Shown in pieces: positions 18,555-30,973 of a stretch of 64,000 nucleotides of DNA. The notes under the pieces were generated by a model. It made no database searches. It saw only the letters and a program-made list of their open reading frames with translations, and had not been told where the DNA came from. Within the stretch, counting starts at the first letter, position 1. Each line of letters opens with the position of its first letter. The stretch spans positions 1 to 64,000 of the forward strand of contig NZ_JABUYL010000011.1 in NCBI RefSeq assembly GCF_014897315.1, written 5' to 3'. Made by a program: the position numbers and the translations under genes. The stretch is from Proteus sp. FME41 (lineage in GTDB: Bacteria; Pseudomonadota; Gammaproteobacteria; Enterobacterales; Enterobacteriaceae).

Positions 18555-19829
18555 TTACATACCAATCAAATTATTGGCTTTTTCAATTAAGTCGTTATCA
18601 ATCAATGCTCCAATACTTGCTATGAGCAATCCATATCCTAATATACCTATGGGACCACCTAGAAGCACACTAAATGTAAATCCTGCTACAGATATAGCCG
18701 CCATTCCCGCAAATATAGTCTCTGCTTTAACAAAAAATGGACGCCAATTATCTGTTTCTGTTGCTTTTATTAACTCTATCCATAAATCTTTGACGTCAAG
18801 GGCTTTACTCACAAAAAACATACCTTTACTAAATTTTTTTAATTTTTGAGCTATATCATCGATTTTGATCGATTCCAATGCAGTCGCAATAGCTTTACGA
18901 TCTTTAGCATTAATTTTCTTATTGATATCTGTCTTGTGTTTTTCGTAAGCCTTTAATGCATCATCAACGTTACGGATGGTTTTTCCTCTGGTTTGTTGGG
19001 CTAAAGATTCCGCTAATTTCCTTGCTTTATCACCATAAGCATTAAAGACTTCTTTATAAAAATCAGCCGTAAATTTTATTGAATTATGTAATTGCTTAAA
19101 ATCATCGTTTGTTTGTTCTTTTTTATTTGCTTGTTGAGCTAAAATATCGGCAATTTGGAAATTGCGATGTGTAAACGTCATATTATTATGGAAATCTTGA
19201 CATGCGGATTTAAAATCTTGTTCTCTAATATATTTTTGCATCTCAGGAAAGTTATTTATATTGTCTACGCCTTTATCTGCATATAAAGCATGTAAAGCTA
19301 ATCGTACTGAGGGTAACCAGCGGGAATACTCCCCAAATTTTTCACCTATGTTTTGTAACATTGGGTCTGGATGAGGGCTAAAATGAATATCAAAAAGAAA
19401 ACCATTTATATAGTTCATTTTTTGATAAAACATTCTACTTAGATTAATATCTGCTTCAAATATATGACTTATGCTTTCATTATTTAATGGAATGTTGTTT
19501 TCTTTCATATTCAATAATAGTAATGGAGAGCTTTTATTAAACTCGTTTGATCTATGTATTAAAGAGCGGCCATAAGGTTGCATTATTAATGCTTTTTTTA
19601 ATGCTAATTCGGTTTTCTGTTTTAAGTAAGATTTACATTCATTTTTAAATTGTACGCAATTTTTTCTTCCACAAACAGGGCATTCTTGGTTTTTATCCTG
19701 CATAAAAGTATTGCAAATAATATTTGTTGCTTGATTAAATGAAAAATTATTATTAAAAGCATACTCAGGAATATAAGCACTATGTGGCGTTACAGTTAAT
19801 GAACTAAATTGAATTATATTTTCACTCAT
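18555..19829 (-). CDS. Pore-forming toxin with colicin E1-type C-terminal channel domain
   Basis: 424 residues. About residues 235-424 form a colicin channel domain: YGDKARKLAESLA, INAKDRKAIATALESIK, NWRPFFVKAETI, a hydrophobic hairpin, and the end ALIDNDLIEKANNLIGM, all closely like colicin E1. The N-terminal ~230 residues do not look like colicin TonB/Tol receptor regions; they hold a Cys cluster (Cys39, 50, 53, 58, 65; CxxC pattern) and a helical segment. No lysis gene and no LexA-type box are seen nearby, which argues for a delivery route other than classical colicin release; T6SS export is possible but unproven. GGA lies 8 bases upstream of the ATG. Confidence 0.85.
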   Translation of the reverse strand: MSENIIQFSSLTVTPHSAYIPEYAFNNNFSFNQATNIICNTFMQDKNQECPVCGRKNCVQFKNECKSYLKQKTELALKKALIMQPYGRSLIHRSNEFNKSSPLLLLNMKENNIPLNNESISHIFEADINLSRMFYQKMNYINGFLFDIHFSPHPDPMLQNIGEKFGEYSRWLPSVRLALHALYADKGVDNINNFPEMQKYIREQDFKSACQDFHNNMTFTHRNFQIADILAQQANKKEQTNDDFKQLHNSIKFTADFYKEVFNAYGDKARKLAESLAQQTRGKTIRNVDDALKAYEKHKTDINKKINAKDRKAIATALESIKIDDIAQKLKKFSKGMFFVSKALDVKDLWIELIKATETDNWRPFFVKAETIFAGMAAISVAGFTFSVLLGGPIGILGYGLLIASIGALIDNDLIEKANNLIGM

Positions 19830-19860
19830 TTTATTAATCCTTTGATAAAAATTAGTGTTT

Positions 19861-19889
19861 ATAAATACGGATAAAAATGACGTATTTAT
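19861..19889. promoter_or_regulatory. Perfect inverted repeat upstream of the pore-forming toxin gene
   Basis: ATAAATACG and CGTATTTAT, 9-bp perfect arms separated by 11 bases, lie 32-60 bases upstream of the toxin ATG. The spacing would suit a dimeric regulator bound at or near the promoter. The regulator is unknown. Confidence 0.45.
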
Positions 19890-20004
19890 ATGGAGTTGAA
19901 AAGTGGATTTATAGCAAGGAGTATATTTTTAAATAACAAATTTATAGTTCAATTTAAAATGTCATTATTCTTTCAAAAAAGTTATTTTTAAGATCTTGAG
20001 CTTG

Positions 20005-20053
20005 AAATGATAAGATGCCGAGACAACTGTTCCGGCATTTTTTATCTAAAAAT
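20005..20053 (+). repeat. Second copy of the relA-terminator repeat (right boundary of the islet)
   Basis: Matches 18051-18101 with a shortened stem (ATGCCG / CGGCAT) and T-run (20015-20043), so it may still terminate weakly. mazG follows directly, as it would follow relA in a genome without the islet. Confidence 0.85.
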
Positions 20054-20094
20054 ATGTTAAACAGGATAAAGCTCACTCTTATTTAAAAGGCAAT

Positions 20095-20895
20095 ATGATG
20101 TCAGAAAATCGTGAAATCTTTCGTTTATTAGAAATTATGGTGCAGTTACGTGATCCCAATACAGGATGTGAGTGGGATAAAGTGCAGACTTTTGACACTA
20201 TTGCACCTTATACACTAGAAGAAACCTATGAAGTGCTAGACGCTATTGCGCGTAAAGACTTTGCTGATTTAAAAGAAGAGTTAGGCGATTTGCTTTATCA
20301 AGTCGTTTTTTATTCACGAATAGCACAAGAGCAAAAATTATTTGATTTTAATGATGTTTGTGAGGCTATTAGTCATAAGTTAGAACGCCGTCATCCTCAT
20401 ATTTTTGCTGCTGAAAGTGACAATAATTTAGTAACAGAAAAACATCGTTGGGAAAAACTCAAAGCACAAGAGCGTGAAGCAAAAGCACAGTTTTCATTAT
20501 TAGATGATATTCCTACCGCATTACCTGCTTTAATGAAAGCTGAAAAAATTCAAAAGCGATGTGCTTCTGTTGGTTTTGATTGGAATGAGCTTGAGCCTGT
20601 TTTAGGTAAAGTTTATGAAGAAATTGATGAAGTGATGGCTGAAGTAAAAAAAGAGCCTCAAGATGCCTCTCGAATTGAAGATGAACTGGGGGATTTACTG
20701 TTTTCAGTTGTAAATTTATCGCGTCATTTAAAACAAAAACCAGAACAAGCCTTAAATCGTGCTTGCCGTAAATTTGAACAACGCTTTCGTTTTGTTGAAA
20801 AAGCACTCTCAGAAGAAGGTATAAGCATAGAAAATGCTTCATTGAAAGAGATGGAGATCGGCTGGCAGAAAGCTAAAGTACAATCGATTGAGTGA
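20095..20895 (+). CDS. mazG: Nucleoside triphosphate pyrophosphohydrolase MazG
   Basis: 266 residues with two MazG domains, each with EExxE-type metal motifs (LEETYEVLDAI and DLKEELGDLLYQV in the first; EIDEVMAEV and IEDELGDLLFSVVN in the second). It hydrolyses nucleoside triphosphates to monophosphates and is linked to (p)ppGpp control in E. coli. There are two ATG codons at 20095 and 20098; the AAGG upstream fits either. Confidence 0.95.
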   Translation: MMSENREIFRLLEIMVQLRDPNTGCEWDKVQTFDTIAPYTLEETYEVLDAIARKDFADLKEELGDLLYQVVFYSRIAQEQKLFDFNDVCEAISHKLERRHPHIFAAESDNNLVTEKHRWEKLKAQEREAKAQFSLLDDIPTALPALMKAEKIQKRCASVGFDWNELEPVLGKVYEEIDEVMAEVKKEPQDASRIEDELGDLLFSVVNLSRHLKQKPEQALNRACRKFEQRFRFVEKALSEEGISIENASLKEMEIGWQKAKVQSIE

Positions 20896-24409
<3,514 letters not shown>

Positions 24410-24447
24410 GCTTGTACTTTTGATTAAAAAATCTTATTAATACCGAA

Positions 24448-24477
24448 GAGGAGAACCTTGTGTTCTCCTCTTTTTTT
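24448..24477 (+). terminator. Rho-independent terminator after eno
   Basis: A perfect 9-bp stem GAGGAGAAC / GTTCTCCTC, a 5-base loop, then seven T. Confidence 0.92.
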
Positions 24478-24730
24478 AGTTTTCTTTATAAGAAAAACAG
24501 AATATTTAGCCTTAATAGTTTTAAAAAAGTGTGACCAGTAAGAGAAAATAGTGTTCAATTATTGCTCTTTTATTAATAAATCGATTAATTCTCGTGGATG
24601 AGATCCCAATTATCAGCTTTGCGCATTTTCAATAGTCAGAAATGTTTTTATATTTCACATATAGCCTATTTTGTTAACAATTATGGCCTGATGAACCTAA
24701 TGTTCATATCAGCTAATGTGGAGTATTATC

Positions 24731-26113
24731 ATGGACGCGTCTAATTTAGCCCCATCGGCAAAATCAAGCCCGATAAATAAACGAGGGTTAATTATTCTAG
24801 CAATAGATGTGGTTGTTCTACTGCTACTGTTAGAGTTTTTACCTTATGATCCTAAAGCCAATGCAGGTTTAGCCTTAATGGTGTTTGTGGGGGTGCTATG
24901 GCTGACTGAAGCTATTCACGTTACGATCACGGCATTATTTATCCCTATATTAGCCGTAGTCATGGGGCTAATGAATACAAATGAGTCATTAAAATCATTT
25001 GCTAATCCCATTATTTTCTTATTCTTTGGTGGATTTGCTTTAGCGACAGCACTGCATATCCAAGGGCTAGACCGCTTAATTGCTAATCGTTTATTGATGA
25101 TAGCCAAAGGTAAACTCTCAATTGCAGTATTGCTGCTATTTGGTGTCACTGCATTATTATCAATGTGGATCAGCAACACGGCAACCGCCGCAATGATGTT
25201 ACCATTAGTGTTAGGTATTTTATCTAACTTAGATATTCGTTCAGAACGTAACACTTTTGTTTTCGTATTATTAGGTGTTGCTTATAGTGCCAGTATCGGT
25301 GGCTTAGGAACATTAGTTGGGAGTCCACCTAATGCGATTGCAGCAGCCCAATTAAACTTAGATTTTATTACGTGGATGAAATACGGTATTCCAATCATGT
25401 TGGTATTATTACCTATCATGTTTATTGTTATGTATCTCATGCTACGTCCTAACTTAAAACATAAGTTTGACCTGAAATTAGAAGTATTAGAGTGGAATAA
25501 CAAACGTGTTATTACCATGGTTATCTTCTTAGCAACAGTATTTTGCTGGATCTTCAGCTCTTTCATCAGCAGTGCTTTTGGTGGTGTAAAAGATCTCGAT
25601 ACCATCATTGCAGTGAGTGCAGCCATCGTTATTGGTGTAACTGGTGTGGCAAGTTGGAGCCAAATCCAAGAAAACACAGAGTGGGGCGTATTAATGCTGT
25701 TTGGTGGTGGTTTAACACTCAGCGCAATTTTACAAACTTCTGGTGCGAGTCTGGTTATGGCTGATTTGATGAAAGAGACCTTTGGTGAAAGCCACTGGTT
25801 TGTGATTATCCTTGCGGTAACTACCTTTATCATCGTCCTGACAGAATTTACAAGTAATACTGCGAGTGCGGCATTATTAGTGCCAATCTTTGCAACGGTT
25901 GCCCAAGCATTAGGTATGCCAGTAATGGCATTAACAATGATTATCGGTATCGGTGCATCATGTGCATTTATGTTACCTGTAGCGACACCACCAAATGCGA
26001 TTGTCTTTGGCTCGGGTTATATCAAACAGATAGAAATGGTACGAGTGGGTGGTGTACTTAACCTCGTCTGTATCTTAGTTATCTCTCTGTTTGCGTGGTT
26101 CTTCTGGCTGTAA
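24731..26113 (+). CDS. DASS/SLC13 family anion (dicarboxylate) : Na+ symporter
   Basis: 460 residues from ATG 24731, chosen because GGAG lies 8 bases upstream; an ATG at 24716 would add five residues. Around 11-12 membrane segments. Both SNT signature motifs that bind Na+ and the carboxylate are present (ISNTATAAMMLP near residue 145 and TSNTASAALLVP near 375). It imports a di- or tricarboxylate or related anion; the exact substrate cannot be told. It is a single gene with its own terminator at 26153. Confidence 0.85.
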   Translation: MDASNLAPSAKSSPINKRGLIILAIDVVVLLLLLEFLPYDPKANAGLALMVFVGVLWLTEAIHVTITALFIPILAVVMGLMNTNESLKSFANPIIFLFFGGFALATALHIQGLDRLIANRLLMIAKGKLSIAVLLLFGVTALLSMWISNTATAAMMLPLVLGILSNLDIRSERNTFVFVLLGVAYSASIGGLGTLVGSPPNAIAAAQLNLDFITWMKYGIPIMLVLLPIMFIVMYLMLRPNLKHKFDLKLEVLEWNNKRVITMVIFLATVFCWIFSSFISSAFGGVKDLDTIIAVSAAIVIGVTGVASWSQIQENTEWGVLMLFGGGLTLSAILQTSGASLVMADLMKETFGESHWFVIILAVTTFIIVLTEFTSNTASAALLVPIFATVAQALGMPVMALTMIIGIGASCAFMLPVATPPNAIVFGSGYIKQIEMVRVGGVLNLVCILVISLFAWFFWL

Positions 26114-26152
26114 CTTAATACGCTAAATTTATCGTGTAGAGATAAATAGAGA

Positions 26153-26183
26153 GCGCTTGATAGTGAATATCAGGCGCTTTTTT
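26153..26183 (+). terminator. Rho-independent terminator after the DASS transporter
   Basis: A 10-bp stem GCGCTTGATA / TATCAGGCGC (one G-U), a 5-base loop and six T. Confidence 0.9.
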
Positions 26184-26283
26184 ATTGCCTATTATTGGAA
26201 TAAATAGCGTCGTTCTCACAGATATAACAAGAGAAAGGAATAGAACAGTAAGAGAAGTAATATACAATTTTTGATAGAACGTA

Positions 26284-26333
26284 AAAAGCCATCAATATTA
26301 AGACAAAATATGTCATAACATTTGATGGCTTTT
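26284..26333 (-). terminator. Terminator after mltD
   Basis: A 12-bp perfect stem AAAAGCCATCAA / TTGATGGCTTTT with a 26-base loop. Read on the minus strand it ends in a T-rich arm directly after mltD. Confidence 0.7.
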
Positions 26334-26358
26334 AAATCAAAATAGAAAACAAGGTTAA

Positions 26359-27693
26359 CTATTTTGTGTAAAGCGTAAGTTGTGTTCCTGGTTTTAACAT
26401 TTTAATGTCTGAGTTCCAGCTCATTAATAATTTAAGGTTAATACCATGACGACGTGCAATGCTGTAATAAGAGTCACCCTGCCGAACTTTATAATAACTC
26501 GGAGACGGTTTTGTTGGTTTTGTAGTAGTACTATTACTGATACTGCCAGCATTATGAATTTTTAGTGTCTGCCCAACTAGCAGTGTACTTTTTGCATTCA
26601 ATCCGTTAATACGTTGTAAGTCTTTTATACTCATATTATAGCGATGAGCAATAGCATAAAAAGAATCCCCTGAACGAACTTTATAGATACCTTCTTGCTT
26701 AATCGATTGATTTGCTTTGGCAACGGCTAAGCGAATGGTTTCTAACACCGCTTCATCTTCAAAAGCATTACGGAATTGATCAAGTTTATTACGAGGCAAC
26801 ATGATAACGTGTGGACCATTCGGTGCGGTTATGCCACGTTTATAGCCAGGGTTATAATCTTTTACGGTATTAATTGATAGCTGACTTAATTCGGCAACTT
26901 TGTTTAATGTGATTTGCTCACCGACATCAATTGAAGCTAGCGCTTTATCGCGATAGTTACTTTTAGGAAACGTTATGGTTTCTTCATTCTCACGGATAAC
27001 TTTACTCAATGCTAGAATTTTAGGCACATAATTCATGGTTTCTTTAGGTAAAGAGAGTGACCAATAGTCTGTTGGTAGGTTTTTACTTTCATTTGCCTTT
27101 ATTGCTTGCATAACACGGCCTTCGCCCGCGTTATAAGCAGCAAGGGCAAGTGCCCAATCACTATCAAACATTACATAAAGACGTTCAAGTAAATCAAGTG
27201 CGGCGTTGGTTGATGCCATCACATCACGGCGTCCGTCATACCATTGGTTTTGTGCCAAACCATAGTAATTACCTGTTATTGGCACAAATTGCCATAAACC
27301 TGCAGCATTTGCAGAAGAGGTAACGTGGGGATTAAATGCACTTTCAACCACAGGAACTAAAGCGAGTTCCATCGGTAAATCACGTTTTTCAATTTCATCA
27401 ATAATCGAATACATATAAGGTTCAGCGCGAGAAGCAACGCTTTGTATATGTTTTGGATTATTTAAAAAGTATAACTCTTGCTGCGAGATCCTTTCATTCT
27501 CAGGGAGATCCATTTTTAATTCACTTACTACATAACCCCATAAGTTGGTTTTTACATCATATTGAGGTTGATAAGAAGTTGAAGTCCCTTTCGTTGACGT
27601 TGGTGTTATCGCAGACAAATTGGGTTTGATGTTCTCAGATTGCTGGCAACCCGCCAATAGCAATATGGAGAACAAAATCGCTTTTGTCTTCAT
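26359..27693 (-). CDS. mltD: Membrane-bound lytic murein transglycosylase D
   Basis: 444 residues from the ATG at 27693, chosen because it starts a lipoprotein signal (MKTKAILFSILLLAGCQQ, lipobox LAGC); an upstream start at 27756 would bury it. The SLT domain carries the catalytic Glu in PVVESAFNPH and the AAYNAGEGRV motif, followed by two LysM domains (YKVRSGDSFYAIAHRYN and YKVRQGDSYYSIARRHG). It cleaves glycan strands to 1,6-anhydro products at the outer membrane. gloB lies just upstream on the same strand. Confidence 0.95.
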   Translation of the reverse strand: MKTKAILFSILLLAGCQQSENIKPNLSAITPTSTKGTSTSYQPQYDVKTNLWGYVVSELKMDLPENERISQQELYFLNNPKHIQSVASRAEPYMYSIIDEIEKRDLPMELALVPVVESAFNPHVTSSANAAGLWQFVPITGNYYGLAQNQWYDGRRDVMASTNAALDLLERLYVMFDSDWALALAAYNAGEGRVMQAIKANESKNLPTDYWSLSLPKETMNYVPKILALSKVIRENEETITFPKSNYRDKALASIDVGEQITLNKVAELSQLSINTVKDYNPGYKRGITAPNGPHVIMLPRNKLDQFRNAFEDEAVLETIRLAVAKANQSIKQEGIYKVRSGDSFYAIAHRYNMSIKDLQRINGLNAKSTLLVGQTLKIHNAGSISNSTTTKPTKPSPSYYKVRQGDSYYSIARRHGINLKLLMSWNSDIKMLKPGTQLTLYTK

Positions 27694-27766
27694 AATAGAA
27701 AATTCATCCTGTGTGTTTTTGAACCAAATAATACTTAGTGTGCCAACATAAAACAACCAATAGAAA

Positions 27767-28522
27767 TTAAAAGTTGTCTTTTAATTCTCTTAATTTTGTA
27801 AATGTCTTAATTGGAGCATAAGTGTTAGTGGTTATACCTAAAATCCTTTGTAAATCAATATCGTCAGATTTTAGAAAAAGATTAATATTCTTTTCGTTTT
27901 TCAGTGTTATCGGCACTGTAGGTTGTAATTTCTTACGCATTTCACTAACTTGGGCTAAATAATCGGTAATAAGTGCATTTTCTGGCATGATATGATGTGC
28001 AAAGGCCATATTTGAAAGGGTGTATTCATGAGCACAGCAAATTAAGGTGTTATCGGGTAATGCACTTAATCTTTGTAATGAACTAAACATCTGTTGTGCT
28101 GTACCTTCAAATAAACGGCCACATCCACCAGAAAAAAGTGTATCGCCACAAAATAAATATGGCTCGCAATAATAAGCAACATGACCCAATGTATGGCCCG
28201 GTGTGCCAATCACGTTAAAAGTGAAAGAGCCAATAATGATGCGCTCTTGATTATGAATAATATTTTCAGCCCCTTTATTTTGTGTTTCTTGTGGGCCAAA
28301 AACGTCAATGTTAGGATATTTTTTGACAAGTTCAGCAACACCACCAACATGATCGTCATGATGGTGAGTTAATAGAATTGCGATAGGAGTGAGTGATCGT
28401 TGTGAGAGCATTTCAATAACAGGCCCTGCTTGTGAAGGATCAACAATCACACATTCACTATTTTCATTACTCAACAGCCAAATGTAGTTATCGGATAAAG
28501 CAGGAATTCTGATAAGCTCCAT
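27767..28522 (-). CDS. gloB: Hydroxyacylglutathione hydrolase (glyoxalase II)
   Basis: 251 residues of metallo-beta-lactamase fold. It has the binuclear metal motif THHHDDHVGG and the later GTPGHTLGH, FCGDTLFSGGCGR and CCAHEYT. It hydrolyses S-D-lactoylglutathione to D-lactate and glutathione in methylglyoxal detoxification. It is divergent from the yafS-like methyltransferase gene, the same order as in E. coli. Confidence 0.96.
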   Translation of the reverse strand: MELIRIPALSDNYIWLLSNENSECVIVDPSQAGPVIEMLSQRSLTPIAILLTHHHDDHVGGVAELVKKYPNIDVFGPQETQNKGAENIIHNQERIIIGSFTFNVIGTPGHTLGHVAYYCEPYLFCGDTLFSGGCGRLFEGTAQQMFSSLQRLSALPDNTLICCAHEYTLSNMAFAHHIMPENALITDYLAQVSEMRKKLQPTVPITLKNEKNINLFLKSDDIDLQRILGITTNTYAPIKTFTKLRELKDNF

Positions 28523-28559
28523 ATAAGTTACCTTACTTATAAATATAAAGGGTTAAACG

Positions 28560-29273
28560 ATGAAAGCAGCGCGTTCGGTAAAACCAATGATGATGCCAGA
28601 TTCTTGGCGAGATATTCCTTGGGGAGAATATTATCGCATGGCAATTGAACTGCGTTTACAAAATTGGTGGCCGAAAATATATGGCTTTCATTTACTTAAA
28701 CTCGGTCAACTCAGTGCCGAATTGGATACCAAATTAAGTGTCGTGTCACATCAAGTCAATGTGACCGCTAATGCAATAAATGCGGATGTTGTTGCATCTT
28801 TAGATCACTTGCCCTTTGAAAACAAATCAGTAGATGTTTGCCTTATGGCTCATGTGCTTGATTATAGTGCAGATCCCCATTGGCTATTACGAGAGGCCGA
28901 TCGTGTTTTAATTGATGATGGCTGGATAATATTAACAAGCTTCAGCCCAATAAGTTTATTGGGCCTTGGAAAATGCACACCCATTTTGCGACAAAAACAG
29001 CCTTACTCAAGTCGTATGTTTTCACTTCGACGCCAAATCGATTGGCTTAGTGTGCTGAATTACGAAGTGATGACACAACAGAATTTTCATATTATGCCAT
29101 TTTCCAGACCAATAAAACGTGATGGTAGCCGCTATCATATTGGTGGCTGTTTAAATTTAATCATTGCACGTAAAAGAACGTTTCCTTTAACACCCACTGC
29201 CATGAAATTCGCATTACCACGAATGAGTGTCAAAGGCCGAGTTTTAGGTGTTACACGTAACCACCCAGAATAA
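28560..29273 (+). CDS. YafS-like class I SAM-dependent methyltransferase
   Basis: 237 residues. It starts with a conserved WRDIPWGEYYR block and has a Methyltransf_11-type core (LDHLPFENKSVDVCLMAHVL, then LREADRVLIDDGWIILTSF). The glycine-rich SAM loop is degenerate, which is also true of YafS as I recall. The substrate is unknown. Position between gloB and rnhA matches E. coli yafS. Confidence 0.8.
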   Translation: MKAARSVKPMMMPDSWRDIPWGEYYRMAIELRLQNWWPKIYGFHLLKLGQLSAELDTKLSVVSHQVNVTANAINADVVASLDHLPFENKSVDVCLMAHVLDYSADPHWLLREADRVLIDDGWIILTSFSPISLLGLGKCTPILRQKQPYSSRMFSLRRQIDWLSVLNYEVMTQQNFHIMPFSRPIKRDGSRYHIGGCLNLIIARKRTFPLTPTAMKFALPRMSVKGRVLGVTRNHPE

Positions 29274-29294
29274 TCAGGTTAAGTGTTATATTCG

Positions 29295-29780
29295 CTAGTC
29301 AGTAACTTTATCTTTCTGACTTTCAATATAGCCAGTATCTTCTTGAGTGGGTGACTGCGCCGCTGCTTTGGCGAGTTCATCACAACGTTCATTCTCATCA
29401 TGACCCGCATGTCCTTTAACCCAATGCCATTCAATTTCATGGTGAGTAATGGCATTATCAAGGCGTTTCCACAAATCGACATTAAGCACGGGGCTTTTGT
29501 CTGCTTTACGCCATTGGCGTTTTTTCCAACTGTGGATCCATTGTGTGATACCTTGTCTGACATATTGGCTATCGGTTGTCAGTGTAATTTTACAAGGGAA
29601 TTTTAACGTTTCTAATGCTACGATAGCGGCAAGAAGTTCCATCCGGTTATTGGTGGTCATAAAAAAGCCTTCACTGAGCGTTTTTTCATGTTGTTGATAG
29701 CGTAAAATAGCGCCATAACCTCCTGGACCCGGGTTGCCTAAGCATGAACCATCGGTGAATATTTCTACCTGTTTGTGCAT
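29295..29780 (-). CDS. rnhA: Ribonuclease HI
   Basis: 161 residues. The catalytic acidic residues are in [15 protein letters not shown] (Asp), [10 protein letters not shown] (Glu), TTDSQYV (Asp) and NERCDELA (Asp). It cuts RNA in RNA-DNA hybrids. Divergent from dnaQ with about 65 bases between, the classic rnhA-dnaQ divergent promoter arrangement. Confidence 0.97.
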   Translation of the reverse strand: MHKQVEIFTDGSCLGNPGPGGYGAILRYQQHEKTLSEGFFMTTNNRMELLAAIVALETLKFPCKITLTTDSQYVRQGITQWIHSWKKRQWRKADKSPVLNVDLWKRLDNAITHHEIEWHWVKGHAGHDENERCDELAKAAAQSPTQEDTGYIESQKDKVTD

Positions 29781-29845
29781 AAAGGCGACTTATCCTTTTT
29801 GATTAATACGAAAAACTAACCCTAAGTCTGACATAAAAACGGATT

Positions 29846-30598
29846 ATGAGCACTCCAATCACACGACAAATTGTACTTGATACCGAAACAACCGGTATGA
29901 ACAAGCTGGGCGTTCATTATGAAGGCCATAATATTATTGAAATTGGTGCCGTAGAGGTCATCAATCGTCGATTAACAGGGCGAAATTTCCATGTTTATGT
30001 TAAACCGGAAAGATTAGTTGATCCTGAAGCGTTTGGTGTTCATGGTATTAGCGACGAATTTCTAGAAGATTGCCCCTCATTTGCCGATATTGCTGATGAA
30101 TTTTTAGAGTATATTCGTGGTGCAGAGTTGATTATCCATAATGCATCGTTTGATATAGGCTTTATGGATTATGAGTTTAGAAAACTTAATCGTGATATCC
30201 CACCGACAGAAACCTTTTGCCAAATCACAGATAGCCTTGCAATGGCAAGGGCGTTGTTCCCAGGTAAGCGAAATAATCTCGATGCCTTATGTGATAGATA
30301 CTTAATAGATAACTCTAAGCGTACTCTTCACGGCGCGTTATTGGATGCCGAAATACTTTCTGATGTCTACTTGGCAATGACTGGGGGACAAACGGCATTA
30401 GCATTTTCAATGGAAGGCGAAACAACCAATGAGCAAGAAGGTGATGATATTCAGCGTATTGAACGCCCTGTTTCAGGCTTAAAGGTCATCAAGGCTACCG
30501 CAGAAGAATTAATTGAACATGAATCTCGATTAGATTTAGTTGAGAAGAAAGGTGGGCATTGTTTATGGCGCCCCGCATCAAATGATGAGATTGTTTGA
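29846..30598 (+). CDS. dnaQ: DNA polymerase III epsilon subunit (proofreading exonuclease)
   Basis: 250 residues. Exo I LDTETTGMN, Exo II HNASFDIGFMDYEF and Exo III HGALLDAEILSDVY (His/Asp) show a DEDDh 3'-5' exonuclease. The C-terminal region binds the alpha subunit. tRNA-Asp follows 120 bases downstream, as in E. coli. Confidence 0.96.
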   Translation: MSTPITRQIVLDTETTGMNKLGVHYEGHNIIEIGAVEVINRRLTGRNFHVYVKPERLVDPEAFGVHGISDEFLEDCPSFADIADEFLEYIRGAELIIHNASFDIGFMDYEFRKLNRDIPPTETFCQITDSLAMARALFPGKRNNLDALCDRYLIDNSKRTLHGALLDAEILSDVYLAMTGGQTALAFSMEGETTNEQEGDDIQRIERPVSGLKVIKATAEELIEHESRLDLVEKKGGHCLWRPASNDEIV

Positions 30599-30669
30599 AT
30601 ATAAAAAAAGCATAAAGGGCAACTTGAGATTAAAAATTATCCAAATGCATCTTTTTGTTAGAAAAACAG

Positions 30670-30698
30670 TTGACGGCAAGGCAAGAGATTCGTAATAT
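30670..30698 (+). promoter_or_regulatory. Sigma-70 promoter of tRNA-Asp
   Basis: TTGACG (30670-30675), a 17-base spacer, TAATAT (30693-30698), then a GC-rich stretch (CACCTCGTCCG) as in stringently controlled stable RNA promoters. Starts about 20 bases before the tRNA. Confidence 0.8.
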
Positions 30699-30721
30699 TC
30701 ACCTCGTCCGAAAGGATACGC

Positions 30722-30798
30722 GGAGCGGTAGTTCAGTTGGTTAGAATACCTGCCTGTCACGCAGGGGGTCGCGGGTTCGAGTCCCGTCCGTTCCGCCA
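30722..30798 (+). tRNA. tRNA-Asp (anticodon GUC)
   Basis: 77 bases with encoded CCA. A 7-bp acceptor stem GGAGCGG / CCGTTCC (one G-U), D-arm AGTTCAGTTGGTTAGAAT, anticodon arm CCTGCCTGTCACGCAGG with GTC, and T-arm GCGGGTTCGAGTCCCGT. Downstream DNA holds an accessory immunity-gene cluster. Confidence 0.97.
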
Positions 30799-30805
30799 AC
30801 ATTCC

Positions 30806-30833
30806 AAACCCCAGCATTTATGCTGGGGTTTTT
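30806..30833 (+). terminator. Rho-independent terminator after tRNA-Asp
   Basis: An 11-bp perfect stem AAACCCCAGCA / TGCTGGGGTTT, a 4-base loop and a short T-run. Confidence 0.9.
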
Positions 30834-30973
30834 GCGTTTATAGCCTCAAACCATTTTCTCTCTCCTTATTTTTCTAAGCCATTATTTCTTGCTTTCAATA
30901 TTTGATATCACTATCTTAGAATTTATTAATGATATTAATGTCATATGCAACGGTATTTTGCAGGGTAATCAAT

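Noticed and set aside
19821-20000. LexA (SOS) box upstream of the colicin-like gene
   Set aside because: No CTG-N10-CAG type sequence was found in the upstream region.
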